Assembly (NCBI RefSeq): GCF_042666615.1
Contig: NZ_JBHTDD010000019.1
Coordinates: 62,001 to 126,000 of the forward strand
Length of the DNA stretch: 64,000 nucleotides
DNA from: KBS50 sp042666615
GTDB taxonomy: Bacteria > Actinomycetota > Actinomycetes > Mycobacteriales > Micromonosporaceae
Reading direction: 5' to 3'
Part shown: piece after piece, positions 1 to 9,402 of the stretch
How the letters are laid out: each line of letters starts with the position of its first letter
Position numbering within the stretch: the first letter of the stretch is position 1
Position numbers and translations under genes: made by a program
The notes under the pieces: generated by a model
Told to the model about the DNA's origin: nothing
Databases searched by the model: none
What the model saw: the letters and a program-made list of their open reading frames with translations, nothing else

Positions 1-1929
1 TCGGTGGCGGACCGGCTGGTGGCCTTCTTCCGCAAGGCCCTCGCCCGGGACACCGCCGACCGGTTCGACACCGTCGACGAGATGCTCGACGCCTGGCGGG
101 CCGTGTTCCGCGAGATCCCGGAACCACCCGCCGCCACCGACCACACCGGCGCCGCCGTACCGCTGACTCTGATCTCGCCGTTGGACGCGGCCGGCCTGAC
201 GCCACGGGCCCGTTCGGGCCTGGAACGGCTCGGCATCCTCACCGTGGGGGAGCTGCTCGACGCCGAACCGTCGGCGCTCACCCGCGCGCGCGGCATCCCG
301 GACGCCACCCGCAAGGAGATCCTGGCCCGCACCCGCACCCTCCGCGAACAGTTCGCCGACCCGGATCCCGAGCCGAGACCCGCCGACCGGCCGCTCGCCC
401 AGGGCATCGAGGCGCTCTGCGGCACCCTGCTGCCGGCGCCTTCGGGCCGGACGAGCTGGCAGCGCACTGCGCTGCAGGTGCTGCTCGGCCAGGCCGCCAC
501 CGACGACGGACACTTCCTGCACTGGCCGTCGCAGGCCGACGTGGCCCGAGCCGTGGGCAAGCTACAGCCGCAGATCTCCACCCTGCTGCGCCGCCACACC
601 GCCAAGGACTGGCGGGACAACATGGCGCTACTGCTGCTGCGCGACGAGGTGGTCGCGCTGCTCGACACCCGGGGCGGCGTGATGTCCGCCGAGGAGATCG
701 GCGAGGCGCTGATCGCCGCCCGCGGCTCCTACACGGCCGAGCCGAAACGCACCGCCCAGGCCGTCGGCCTGGTCCGGGCCGCCGTCGAGACCGAACTCGC
801 CCGGGGCGGCGACGCCCGGGTGGCGATGCACCGCGGCCGCGGCTGGACCACCGTGCTGATCGGCCGGGAACCGGACGACCCGGCCACCGAACGGACCGCC
901 GCCGACCTGCTCGGGTACGTGGTCCGGCTGGGCCGCCGGGCGGTCGCGCTGGCCGCCACCGACCCGCTGCCCAGCCGGCAACGCGCCGTCGAAGACCTGC
1001 GGGCCCTGGAGACCCCACCGGCCGGCATGTCGACCCTCACCGACCTGCGGCTGCTGCAGCTCGCCGCCGCCGGCAGCGACGGCGCCGTCTACGTCAACGC
1101 CCAGGGCCAGCTCTATCCCACGGGGATGCCCGCCGAGCGCGCGCTGCGCCTGGCCGTGGGCGCGCTGGTTGGCCAGAAACTGCCCCCCGACGCGGTACGC
1201 ACCAGAGTGCGCACCCGGTTTCCCCGGGCCACCGAACTGCCGGACCGGCCGGCCCTCGACGGGCTGCTCCGCGACGTGCCACTCACCTGGGACCCGGCGG
1301 CCGGCTGCTACACCCCACCGGGCCACGGTTCGTCGCTCACCGGCACCCGGGTCGCCAGCACCACCGGCCCGATCCTCGGCCCCGACGCGGCCGGCGACGC
1401 CCAGGCCCGGCTGACCGGCGCGGTCGATCGCGCGGCGTTCCTGGTGGTGCTCGCCCCGATCCGCCGGCTCACCGCCGCCCGCCGGGCGCTGCTCGACAGG
1501 TTCGACCTGACCGAGGTCGACGTCACCGCGATCCTGCTCGACCGGCTGCGGTCCCAGGGCTTTCCGTGGGAGGCACTTGTCGCCGCCGACAACGGCTCGC
1601 CGACCGACCCCGACTTCCGCAGTCTTGTCGAGTTGGTGCAGCACGAGGTCGTACCCGCCGTCGAGGAAGCGCTTGCGGCGGCCGGCGGACCGGTGCTGCT
1701 CACCGAGGCCGCACCGCTGGCCCGCTACGGACAACTCCGGCTCGTCCAGGAGCTGTCCGACCCCACCCGGGCGCGGCCGGCGGCCCGACTGCTGCTGGTG
1801 CCGGCCCGCCGGGAGGTGCCGGCGATGCTCGACAACGTCCAGCTTCCCCTCACCTCGCCGGCCGCCCAGTCGATGTGGCTGCCCGACGACTGGATCACCC
1901 CCGCCCTGGAGAGGACCACCCCCCGATGA
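1..1929 (+). CDS. pglW: BREX-2 serine/threonine kinase PglW, 3' part only
   Basis: The gene enters from outside the window, so only its C-terminal part (about 640 aa) is present; the family is usually about 1,400-1,500 aa. The first 35 residues (FFRKAL, then RF.TVDEML..W) are the last helices of a protein-kinase domain. Residues about 64-115 (GLTPRARSGLERLGILTVGELL, then ARGIPDATRKEI) form a helix-hairpin-helix-like module, followed by a long mostly helical region. The stop overlaps the pglX start (ATGA). In the Streptomyces Pgl system PglW is the kinase that acts together with the methyltransferase PglX. The assignment rests on the kinase end, the HhH region and coupling to pglX. Confidence 0.85.
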   Translation, partial: SVADRLVAFFRKALARDTADRFDTVDEMLDAWRAVFREIPEPPAATDHTGAAVPLTLISPLDAAGLTPRARSGLERLGILTVGELLDAEPSALTRARGIPDATRKEILARTRTLREQFADPDPEPRPADRPLAQGIEALCGTLLPAPSGRTSWQRTALQVLLGQAATDDGHFLHWPSQADVARAVGKLQPQISTLLRRHTAKDWRDNMALLLLRDEVVALLDTRGGVMSAEEIGEALIAARGSYTAEPKRTAQAVGLVRAAVETELARGGDARVAMHRGRGWTTVLIGREPDDPATERTAADLLGYVVRLGRRAVALAATDPLPSRQRAVEDLRALETPPAGMSTLTDLRLLQLAAAGSDGAVYVNAQGQLYPTGMPAERALRLAVGALVGQKLPPDAVRTRVRTRFPRATELPDRPALDGLLRDVPLTWDPAAGCYTPPGHGSSLTGTRVASTTGPILGPDAAGDAQARLTGAVDRAAFLVVLAPIRRLTAARRALLDRFDLTEVDVTAILLDRLRSQGFPWEALVAADNGSPTDPDFRSLVELVQHEVVPAVEEALAAAGGPVLLTEAAPLARYGQLRLVQELSDPTRARPAARLLLVPARREVPAMLDNVQLPLTSPAAQSMWLPDDWITPALERTTPR

Positions 1930-4900
1930 TCGCCCTCAAGGCGCTGCAAGGCCAGGTCACCGCCCTCACCGACGACCTGCGCACACAGGTCGGGCGGGAC
2001 TCGTCGTTGAGATCGGCGCTGGAGAAGGAGCACGGCCAGGCGACCTCGGCGAAGCGGACCGCGGCGACGTTCGAGACATGGCTGGAGGATGTGCTCGACC
2101 AGGCCGCCGTGGCGTGGGTGCTGGGGTGCGTGTTCGTCCGCTTCTGCGAGGACAACGACCTGGTTGAGCCACTGTGGATCGGCGGCCCCGAGCCGGCCGC
2201 CCCGGTGGGTAGGGCGATGCAGCACCGGCAGCAGTACCTGATCGAGAACCCTCGGCACAACGACCGCGAGTGGCTGCGCGAGGCGTTCGGATATCTGCGT
2301 GGGTTGCGCGCCACTGGCAAGGTCTTCGACGAGCACAACCCGATCTGGCGGTTCGACATCTCCGGTGAGGCCGCCGAGAAGCTGTCCGAGTTCTTCCGGC
2401 GCGGACCGGGGCTGGTGTCGCTGCGCAAGGACGACCTGGACACCCGGTTCCTCGGCGACCTCTACCAGGATCTCTCCACACACGCCAAGAAGACGTACGC
2501 GCTGCTCCAGACGCCCGAGTTCGTGGAGGAGTTCATCCTCGACCGGACGTTCAAGCCAGCCGTCGACGAGTTCGGCCTGTCGGAGACGTCGGTCATCGAC
2601 CCGACCTGTGGGTCGGGGCACTTCCTGCTCGGGGCGTTCTCGCGGCTCGTGACGTTGTGGCGGGCGCGGGAGCCGCTGGGGGACCCGCGGGTGCTTGTCG
2701 AGCGGGCGCTGAGCCAGGTGACTGGCGTGGATATCAACCCGTTCGCCGTGGCGATTGCCCGGTTCCGGCTGCTGATCGCAGCCATGAAGGAGTGTGGGCT
2801 GACGTCGCTGGAACGCACGCCATGGTGGCCCGTGCGGGTGGCGACGGGCGACTCGCTGCTGCGTTGGGACGAACGGTCGAGCCACCAAGGCGACATACTG
2901 GACCTGCTGGAGGGCGGGAGCGGCTTCGCGTACGCGACCGAGGACGCAGACGTGCTGGGTGAGTACCTGCGCGAAGGTCAATACACCGTGGTGGTGGGCA
3001 ACCCGCCCTACATCACGGTGTCGGACCCGGCCCGCAACAAGCTCTACCGGGAGATCTACCCGGACGTGTGTCACCGGCAGTATGCGTTGACAGTGCCGTT
3101 CGCAAAGCGGTTCTTCGACTTGGCCAAGCGCTCCGACGAGTACGGCGAGGGGGCGGGGCACGTCGGCCAGATCACCGGCAACGCTTTCATGAAGCGAGAG
3201 TTCGGCAAGAAACTCATCGAGGACTACTTCGCCCACCAGGTGGAGTTGACCGAGGTGATCGACACGTCCGGTGCCTTTATTCCGGGCCACGGAACTCCTA
3301 CCGTGATCTTGATTGGTCGAGCCAATTTCCGTCGCCGCTCTGAAGTTGTGCGGACGATTCTCGGCGTGCGCGGTGAACAATCCACGCCAGAGGACCCTGT
3401 CCAAGGACAGGTTTGGCGGGCGATTATCGGCCAGGTGGATTACCCCGGGTCAGAGTCCGCTTGGATAAGCGTAGCCGACCTTTCGCGCCGACAGTTCCTT
3501 CGCCATCCGTGGAGTCTATCCGGAGGTGGCGCTGTTGGGCTAATGACGATCCTTGGCCGGGTCGGAGACATCCTCGGAGATCAAGTCAACATGGGGTTCG
3601 TGGCGATTACCGGTGAGGATGATGCCTTCCTTATAAACTCAGGTGCCGTTCGTCGCCACGGCATCGAGGTTGCTAAGCCCGCTGTGCGAGGAGAAGCTGT
3701 TCGCGATTACAGTGTCATAGAGACCTTGCACTGTCTTTTTCCCTATGACGACAGACTTGAACGATACGATCCGCAGGCAGTCCCCAAGACCATCCGATTC
3801 TTGTGGCCAGCGAGGAGGGTGCTGGAGGTAAGGCGGCGATTCGGGAAGCCGGTCGAGACAATCGAGTACTTGCGGTGGTACGACATTCGCGAGTTGTATC
3901 GCGAAAAGCTAAAGACAGCAACCTGTGTTTCCTTTGCCTTCGTTGCGACACATAACCATTTCGTCCTTGGTCGAGCCGGTGCAATCTTTAATCGATCGGC
4001 GCCTGTTGTCAAACTGAAGGAGGGTGGGACGGATGAGCATTATTTGCGCATTCTGGGTCTGCTCAATAGCTCGGCAGCTTGCTTCTGGCTGAAGCAAGTT
4101 AGCCAACCGAAGGCGGGCACCGCAAACTCCAGCGGCGGGGGTAACCGTTTGAGCCCAGAGCCATGGTACGAACGATACGAGTTTACAGGGACGAAACTCG
4201 AAGAGTTCCCGCTGCCACAGGCGTATCCGCTGGAGCGAGCCCGGTTGCTCGATTCGCTGGCGCAGCGGCTTACCGCTGCGACTCCGACGGCGGTCGCAGA
4301 GTCCGGTGTGCCGACTCTGGAGCGGCTGCGTGCTGCGCGAGCAGGTTATGAATCTACCCATGCGCAAATGATCGCGGCGCAGGAGGAGTTGGACTGGGAG
4401 GTCTACCGGCTCTACGGGCTACTGGATGATGACCTGACCACGCCCGAGCCGCTGGAGCTGAAACTGGGAGAGCGGGCCTTCGAGATCGTGCTGGCTCGGA
4501 AGATGGCGGCCGGCGAGGTCGAGACGCAGTGGTTCGCGCGGCACGGGTCGATACCGATCACCGAGCTGCCGGCGCACTGGCCGGACGACTACCGGCGGCT
4601 TGTGGAACGGCGGATCGCGGTTATCGAGTCGGACCGCAACATTGCGCTTATCGAGCGCCCGGAGTGCAAGCGTCGCTGGGCCACCGAGGGCTGGGACGCC
4701 ATGCAGGCTAAGGCGCTGCGGGACTGGCTGCTGGATCGGTTAGAGGCGCCCGAGCTGTGGGGTGACCGCCCGGTGCCGCAGTCCGTCGCGCAGTTGGCCG
4801 ACAAGGTGCGGCACGACGAGGACTTCCGTGCCGTGCTTGAACTGTGGGTCGGCCGGGACGACTACGACCTGACCAAGACGCTCAGCAAGCTCGTCGCTGA

Positions 4901-5435
4901 GGAGCACGTGCCGTACCTGCCGGTGTACCGCTACAAGCCGTCGGGACTGCGCAAGCGGGCGCAGTGGGAGCGGACCTGGGAGCTGCAGCGGCTGGAGGAC
5001 CAGGGTGAGGAGGGCATCCAGGTCCCGGTCCCGCCCAAGTACACCTCGGCCGACTTTGCCAAGCCGTCGTACTGGCGCAACCGTGGCAAGCTCGACGTGC
5101 CCAAGGAACGATTCATCTCCTATCCGAGGGCGGGCCGGGATGGCGATCCGACTGAGCTGCTCGGCTGGGCCGGTTGGGATCACCTGCATCAGGCGCAGGC
5201 CCTCGCCACCGTCTACCTCGACCGCAAGACCCAGGCCGTCTGGCCGGCCGAGCGCCTGCTTCCGCTGCTCGCCGGCATCGCCGACCTGGAGCCATGGCTT
5301 CACCAGTGGTACACCGACGAACGCCCCGGCTTCCCCGGGTCACCAGCCCAGTTTGTCACTGACCTCCTCGACTCGGAACTTGCATTTGGCAGAGTTAGCC
5401 GTTCAGACCTTGGGTCATTATCTATGGTTTGGTAG
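1926..5435 (+). CDS. pglX: BREX-2 adenine-specific DNA methyltransferase PglX
   Basis: A 1,169-aa class I N6-adenine methyltransferase. The AdoMet-binding motif DPTCGSGHFLLG lies at about residues 225-236 and the catalytic NPPY at about 358-361. The start is the ATG overlapping the pglW stop; an upstream in-frame extension is a shadow of pglW. In BREX-2, PglX methylates DNA and is required for exclusion of phage. The middle third (about nt 3,290-4,190, after FIPGHGTPTV, where target recognition is expected) is much lower in GC than both flanks. The final codons run into low-GC DNA that continues into the next gene, so the extreme C-terminus may not be original. Confidence 0.92.
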   Translation: MIALKALQGQVTALTDDLRTQVGRDSSLRSALEKEHGQATSAKRTAATFETWLEDVLDQAAVAWVLGCVFVRFCEDNDLVEPLWIGGPEPAAPVGRAMQHRQQYLIENPRHNDREWLREAFGYLRGLRATGKVFDEHNPIWRFDISGEAAEKLSEFFRRGPGLVSLRKDDLDTRFLGDLYQDLSTHAKKTYALLQTPEFVEEFILDRTFKPAVDEFGLSETSVIDPTCGSGHFLLGAFSRLVTLWRAREPLGDPRVLVERALSQVTGVDINPFAVAIARFRLLIAAMKECGLTSLERTPWWPVRVATGDSLLRWDERSSHQGDILDLLEGGSGFAYATEDADVLGEYLREGQYTVVVGNPPYITVSDPARNKLYREIYPDVCHRQYALTVPFAKRFFDLAKRSDEYGEGAGHVGQITGNAFMKREFGKKLIEDYFAHQVELTEVIDTSGAFIPGHGTPTVILIGRANFRRRSEVVRTILGVRGEQSTPEDPVQGQVWRAIIGQVDYPGSESAWISVADLSRRQFLRHPWSLSGGGAVGLMTILGRVGDILGDQVNMGFVAITGEDDAFLINSGAVRRHGIEVAKPAVRGEAVRDYSVIETLHCLFPYDDRLERYDPQAVPKTIRFLWPARRVLEVRRRFGKPVETIEYLRWYDIRELYREKLKTATCVSFAFVATHNHFVLGRAGAIFNRSAPVVKLKEGGTDEHYLRILGLLNSSAACFWLKQVSQPKAGTANSSGGGNRLSPEPWYERYEFTGTKLEEFPLPQAYPLERARLLDSLAQRLTAATPTAVAESGVPTLERLRAARAGYESTHAQMIAAQEELDWEVYRLYGLLDDDLTTPEPLELKLGERAFEIVLARKMAAGEVETQWFARHGSIPITELPAHWPDDYRRLVERRIAVIESDRNIALIERPECKRRWATEGWDAMQAKALRDWLLDRLEAPELWGDRPVPQSVAQLADKVRHDEDFRAVLELWVGRDDYDLTKTLSKLVAEEHVPYLPVYRYKPSGLRKRAQWERTWELQRLEDQGEEGIQVPVPPKYTSADFAKPSYWRNRGKLDVPKERFISYPRAGRDGDPTELLGWAGWDHLHQAQALATVYLDRKTQAVWPAERLLPLLAGIADLEPWLHQWYTDERPGFPGSPAQFVTDLLDSELAFGRVSRSDLGSLSMVW

Positions 5436-5482
5436 GCCGACAGTTAGGTGTGACGACTTCTATTGCTTGAACGGGAGACGTA

Positions 5483-7930
5483 GTGTCGGTTCACGATCGA
5501 ATCCTTAAAGACTTTGTCTCGACAAGCGAGGCTCGTCGGCACATTTGTCAGGCGCTATCGACTGCGGGCATGACGGTCGAGTATGTTCATGAAACTAGAG
5601 ATGCGAAAGTATGGGCGCTATTCGTACGCATGCCCGATGATCTGCAGGTCGCCCTCGGTGAGTCTCGAGAACTGTTGGTGTACGTCGCTGAGTACGGGAA
5701 GTTCCAAGCGCGAGAAATTGATCGAGCCTCTGAGCTAGTCAGGGACCAAGGAGCAAGGCTTAGTCGATCGATAGGTGTAATCCTGACGGCTGACAAGCGC
5801 ACCGGTGAACAAGTAATGGAGGTCGGCGAAGAAAGCGAAACATTCTTCATTGGCTTTAGCATCGACCGAATAAGAACGTGCCGACCGCTAGGCGAGGATG
5901 ACTTCAGAATTCTACTTCAGGCACAAGCGTATGGGCGAGATCTATACGACTTACCAGGGGCAGTCACGCGAAGTCGCGACTTTTTTGGTCGGCGACGCCT
6001 TGTTGAGCGACTTAAGCAGGAAATTGCTATGGGATCGGCGCACCAGGGCATATTCGGACTGCGGAAGATCGGTAAGACCTCCCTCGTAAACCGGCTCGCA
6101 CAACTGGTTCGAGAAGACGGACGATGCTTTGTAGCGCAGATTGATTTACAACGTGCAGCCGCCATTAGGCCCGATGCCCAGTACATTATGTGGTCGATTG
6201 GTCAAGCTATATACGACTCTCATCGACATATCCGGGACATCCGGTCATTACGTATGTTTGGCCGTTACGAGCTGTTTTCTGACATCGAGCCTACTGAGTC
6301 GGTGTACGAGTTGTTTGACCATGACTTGCGTCAGGTGTTGGCGGTTCGTAAGAGGCGGATAGTCGTTATCCTAGATGAGATCGAGCGGATACTTCCTCCG
6401 ACCGGGAATGCGCGTTTAGAGCAGGAGTTTGTAAGGTTATGGCGCGTGCTCCGTGGACTGGATCAGCAGCTTCCCAACCGGCTTTCTTTTGTAATATCTG
6501 GCACTAATCCGAAGTGTGTGGAAGATGCCAAGGTCGGAGATGAAGATAACCCCATCTACAATTACTTCACGCGCGAGTATCTGAAACCTCTATCTTTAGG
6601 TGAAGCAGGTGACCTGCTTAACTCAATTGGCCATAAAATTGGCATAGAATGGCCAACACTTAGCGTGTCAGAGGCTTTTGCTCAGACGGGTGGTCATCCG
6701 GCGCTGCTCCGTGCCATGGGATCGATAGTGCACCGCCAGAACCTTAATAGGCGTAGGCAGGTGGCAGTCGGTAGGGATGAAGTCCGTAACGTGAGTCAAG
6801 TCCTACTTGTAGAGCGTGCGCCGTTACTGGCGCAGCTCGTCTCGACGCTAAAAGACGAATACGCAGATGAGTATTACTTGCTATCCCTGCTGGCGCAGGG
6901 TCGTGTACACGACTTCAAGGAGCTGGCCTCCGAGTTTCCGAGCGATATAGCCCACCTTGTTGGTTATGGGATATGCAGTGAGTTAAGTGGCGTTCCCCGG
7001 CTAGGAATCCGAATCCTGCAAACCTACTTGCAACGACAGCTTTCGCAGCAGCGCCCTGATCGTTCTCGCCGAGATGTCCTTGAAGCTGGCGAATCGGTAA
7101 GTGACTATTTAATCGAGGGGCAAGTTGGTAGACGTGGCGGATTGGCCACTGTCTACAAGGGGCGAAATGTGGGAACCAAAGAAACGGTCGCAATCAAAGT
7201 GGTCAGAAGCGGTAAACTAAGTACTGTTCAAAGGGAACTTGACATCCTGCAAACGATCACCCATCGAAATATAGTAAAAGTGATAGAGGCGGGGATCCTC
7301 GATGACGGAAACCCTTTCCTCGTTATGGAGTACGTCGAGGGTCCCACTCTGGCAGATTTCTGTGACGCATCGAGTCGTCCTACCGAACATGCTTTATTGC
7401 GATGGGCGGTAGATCTATTATCCGCATTGGAATCAATACATCCTCGTCCGACTCAAGTTGAAGAAATTCGTAAACAGCATGACGAGCTTGATGGTGATGT
7501 GGTGCAGGCTATTTTTGAGGCACAGCACGGGGTCATTCATCGAGACATCAAACCCGAAAACGTGATTCTACATAAGAGTCGCGGGCCTGTCCTAATCGAT
7601 TTCAACATCTCTGTCAGAGCCGGTGATCCAGTTAAGACTGTCTCTGCTACGCCCGGTTACTTGCCTCCTGCTCTTTTACTGAACAGTTGGTCGCACGAGG
7701 TGGATTTGTATCAGTTGGGCGCTACTCTTCTCCAATTGGCTGCTGGCAATCGCCTCGACGACGCGTCGATGTGCGACCTGGATATTCTGGCTAAGCGCAA
7801 CCTGTCAAGACGGGGCTACGAGCTGATCTCTCGGCTGTTACTATTCGATCAGACCGGAGGTTATCGTCTAACATCCGAGGCACTTAGAGATGCTAGACAA
7901 GCGCTCAGCTCGTTGGGTCGCCAAGGCTAG
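5483..7930 (+). CDS. P-loop ATPase / Ser-Thr protein kinase fusion, low-GC insert
   Basis: An 815-aa protein with three parts. Residues 1 to about 160 are an unrecognised alpha/beta domain (ELLVYVAEYGKFQAR). Residues about 165-450 are an ATPase with Walker A GLRKIGKTSL at 192-201 and a Walker B-like IVVILDEIER. Residues about 540-810 are a protein kinase with a Gly-rich loop (GQVGRRGGLATVYKG), AIKVV lysine, catalytic loop HRDIKPEN at 686-693 and DFN (706-708) in place of DFG. About 25 extra residues lie just before the catalytic loop. The start is GTG with GGGAG 6 nt upstream. GC is near 45 % by hand count of one 60-nt line (7,201-7,260), far below the neighbours, so it is probably transferred. 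It sits between the BREX halves; a defence or signalling role is inferred only from context. Confidence 0.85.
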   Translation: MSVHDRILKDFVSTSEARRHICQALSTAGMTVEYVHETRDAKVWALFVRMPDDLQVALGESRELLVYVAEYGKFQAREIDRASELVRDQGARLSRSIGVILTADKRTGEQVMEVGEESETFFIGFSIDRIRTCRPLGEDDFRILLQAQAYGRDLYDLPGAVTRSRDFFGRRRLVERLKQEIAMGSAHQGIFGLRKIGKTSLVNRLAQLVREDGRCFVAQIDLQRAAAIRPDAQYIMWSIGQAIYDSHRHIRDIRSLRMFGRYELFSDIEPTESVYELFDHDLRQVLAVRKRRIVVILDEIERILPPTGNARLEQEFVRLWRVLRGLDQQLPNRLSFVISGTNPKCVEDAKVGDEDNPIYNYFTREYLKPLSLGEAGDLLNSIGHKIGIEWPTLSVSEAFAQTGGHPALLRAMGSIVHRQNLNRRRQVAVGRDEVRNVSQVLLVERAPLLAQLVSTLKDEYADEYYLLSLLAQGRVHDFKELASEFPSDIAHLVGYGICSELSGVPRLGIRILQTYLQRQLSQQRPDRSRRDVLEAGESVSDYLIEGQVGRRGGLATVYKGRNVGTKETVAIKVVRSGKLSTVQRELDILQTITHRNIVKVIEAGILDDGNPFLVMEYVEGPTLADFCDASSRPTEHALLRWAVDLLSALESIHPRPTQVEEIRKQHDELDGDVVQAIFEAQHGVIHRDIKPENVILHKSRGPVLIDFNISVRAGDPVKTVSATPGYLPPALLLNSWSHEVDLYQLGATLLQLAAGNRLDDASMCDLDILAKRNLSRRGYELISRLLLFDQTGGYRLTSEALRDARQALSSLGRQG

Positions 7931-8165
7931 CGAAGGTATCCGAAAGATATGTTGTCGAAGGGTGCGGTCCTTGCCATTTATAGCAGTTAAGTCGAAGGAA
8001 GATCATCCATGCGGGATGAGAGAAGGTCAGAGTCGGGCCGGACGGGTTCTTAGAGTCGCGGACGGCGACGAGGCCGGGTAGGTTGGTGGCGACCTCGACG
8101 CACTCGCCGCCGTTGCCGCCGCTGCGGGTGCTCTTGTGCCACTGTGCACCGATGAGATCAGCCAT
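7905..8165 (-). CDS. DUF397 protein with replaced C-terminus
   Basis: The first 50 or so residues are a typical DUF397 domain (WHKSTRSGGNGGECVEVA, then VAVRDSKNPSGPTL, SHPAW). DUF397 proteins usually end about a dozen residues after this W; here about 34 unrelated residues follow, encoded in low-GC DNA, and the 3' end overlaps the convergent ATPase-kinase gene by 26 nt. The likely reading is that the original 3' end was lost when the low-GC segment joined here. The gene overlaps the upstream Scr1-type regulator by 8 nt, the standard pairing in actinomycetes, where DUF397 proteins accompany Scr1-like regulators. Confidence 0.75.
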   Translation of the reverse strand: MADLIGAQWHKSTRSGGNGGECVEVATNLPGLVAVRDSKNPSGPTLTFSHPAWMIFLRLNCYKWQGPHPSTTYLSDTFASLGDPTS

Positions 8166-9048
8166 GGTAGATCTCCCTCAAGATCTTACTGATCAGGAGC
8201 TTAGATTGTGCCTCATCGAGGGCTAGCTCCTCCAGGCTGCGCCAGGCGTCTCGATAGGCGGCCAGTTCCTCGGGCTTGTCGAGGTACAACGCACCTGTCA
8301 ACGACTCGCTGTAGACCACTGGAGGCTCGGGGGCAGCCCGACCGCTCCTGGTAGCGGGGAAGTCAAGGATGATGAAGGACCCGGCTTCCGCGCCCCAGTG
8401 CGGTCCGGCGGCGAGTGGCACGACACGAACCGTCACATTGGTCAGCTCTGCCGCCTTTTGCAACTGATCGAGTTGGCTGGCCATGGTGGTGCGCTCGCCG
8501 ACCTGACGGAGAAGCACCGCCTCGGACAGGATCGCTTCGAGTCGAGGCGGCTTAGGTACCCGTCTTGTGAGCAACGATTGCCGTTGCATACGTACCTCAA
8601 CTGCCCGCTCCCGATCAGCCTCGCCCACGCTGGGTCTATCCGTCTTGGCGAGCACCCGTGCGTACTCCCGTGTTTGAAGCAGGCCCGGAACGAGAGTCTG
8701 CTCGTACCGGCGGAGGTGTGCGGCGGCGGACTCCAGGCCGACGTACAGCTCGAACCAGCTCGGGATGGCGTCGCCGTAGGCGTGCCACCAGCCCTTGGAC
8801 TTGGTTTCGGCGGCCAGGCCGCGCATCGCCTCGGTCATCTCGGGCGCCACGTCGTACAGCTCGCACATGGCCTTGACGTCCAGCACCCGCACCGGGCCGA
8901 AGCCGGACTCGATGCGCCAGACCTTCTGCCGGCTGTATTCGAGCGCGTCGGCGGCGGCGTCGAGCGTGACGCCGGCCTCGGTGCGGAACTGTCGCAGCAG
9001 CCGGCCGAGCTGCCGGCGTGGCACGGTCGAGCCAATGTCGTCTGGCAC
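8158..9048 (-). CDS. Scr1-family XRE regulator (HTH + DUF5753)
   Basis: A 296-aa protein with an N-terminal helix-turn-helix (residues about 12-65: LGRLLRQFRTEAGVTLDAAA, then YSRQKVWRIESG) and a long C-terminal DUF5753-type domain (YEQTLVPGLLQTREYARVL, then VRMQRQSLL). It is a DNA-binding regulator of the kind that works with small DUF397 partners, one of which lies immediately downstream with an 8-nt overlap. The start is GTG at 9,048, preceded by a run of six G residues. It is transcribed away from the repeat-A leader, so the roughly 200 nt between may serve both directions. Confidence 0.88.
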   Translation of the reverse strand: MPDDIGSTVPRRQLGRLLRQFRTEAGVTLDAAADALEYSRQKVWRIESGFGPVRVLDVKAMCELYDVAPEMTEAMRGLAAETKSKGWWHAYGDAIPSWFELYVGLESAAAHLRRYEQTLVPGLLQTREYARVLAKTDRPSVGEADRERAVEVRMQRQSLLTRRVPKPPRLEAILSEAVLLRQVGERTTMASQLDQLQKAAELTNVTVRVVPLAAGPHWGAEAGSFIILDFPATRSGRAAPEPPVVYSESLTGALYLDKPEELAAYRDAWRSLEELALDEAQSKLLISKILREIYHG

Positions 9049-9295
9049 TGGATCCCCCCAGGTTCCGTGATGGAACGCCTACTGAACGTCTATGGCGTTC
9101 CGTAGGCGAAGTCAAGCCACGGCGCGGTGCGCGACCACCCGGACGGGTGATCGACTGCATTCGTCGCCGCCAGTCGAGCACGGGGCGTCAACCGGTCGGG
9201 TTCCGTGGTGGAACGACATCGCGTCACGCGCTGGAACATCGGATCGTTGCGACGAAGGAAGATCGTAGGCGTGCCAACGTTATCCACCGGAATCG

Positions 9296-9325
9296 TTGAG
9301 TTTCCGCTGGTCAACAGCACAGGAT
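9296..9325 (+). promoter_or_regulatory. Sigma-70-like promoter of repeat A
   Basis: TTGAGT (9,296-9,301) and CAGGAT (9,320-9,325) are separated by 18 nt, close to the actinobacterial housekeeping consensus. The same boxes and spacing occur in copy B. An imperfect 13-nt inverted repeat (GTTATCCACCGGA / TCCGCTGGTCAAC) straddles the -35 box and could be an operator. Confidence 0.55.
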
Positions 9326-9402
9326 GGGTGCCGGTGCGGCGGTCGGATCGATTGCCCCGGCGACCGCCGCGCTGCTCAGTCGCACCCGCCGATTGAGCCG
9401 CT

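Noticed and set aside
278..1734. Long minus-strand open frames opposite pglW (up to 368 aa)
   Set aside because: Arg/Gly/Pro-rich or low-complexity translations mirroring the GC-rich plus-strand gene; no domain features. Shadows.
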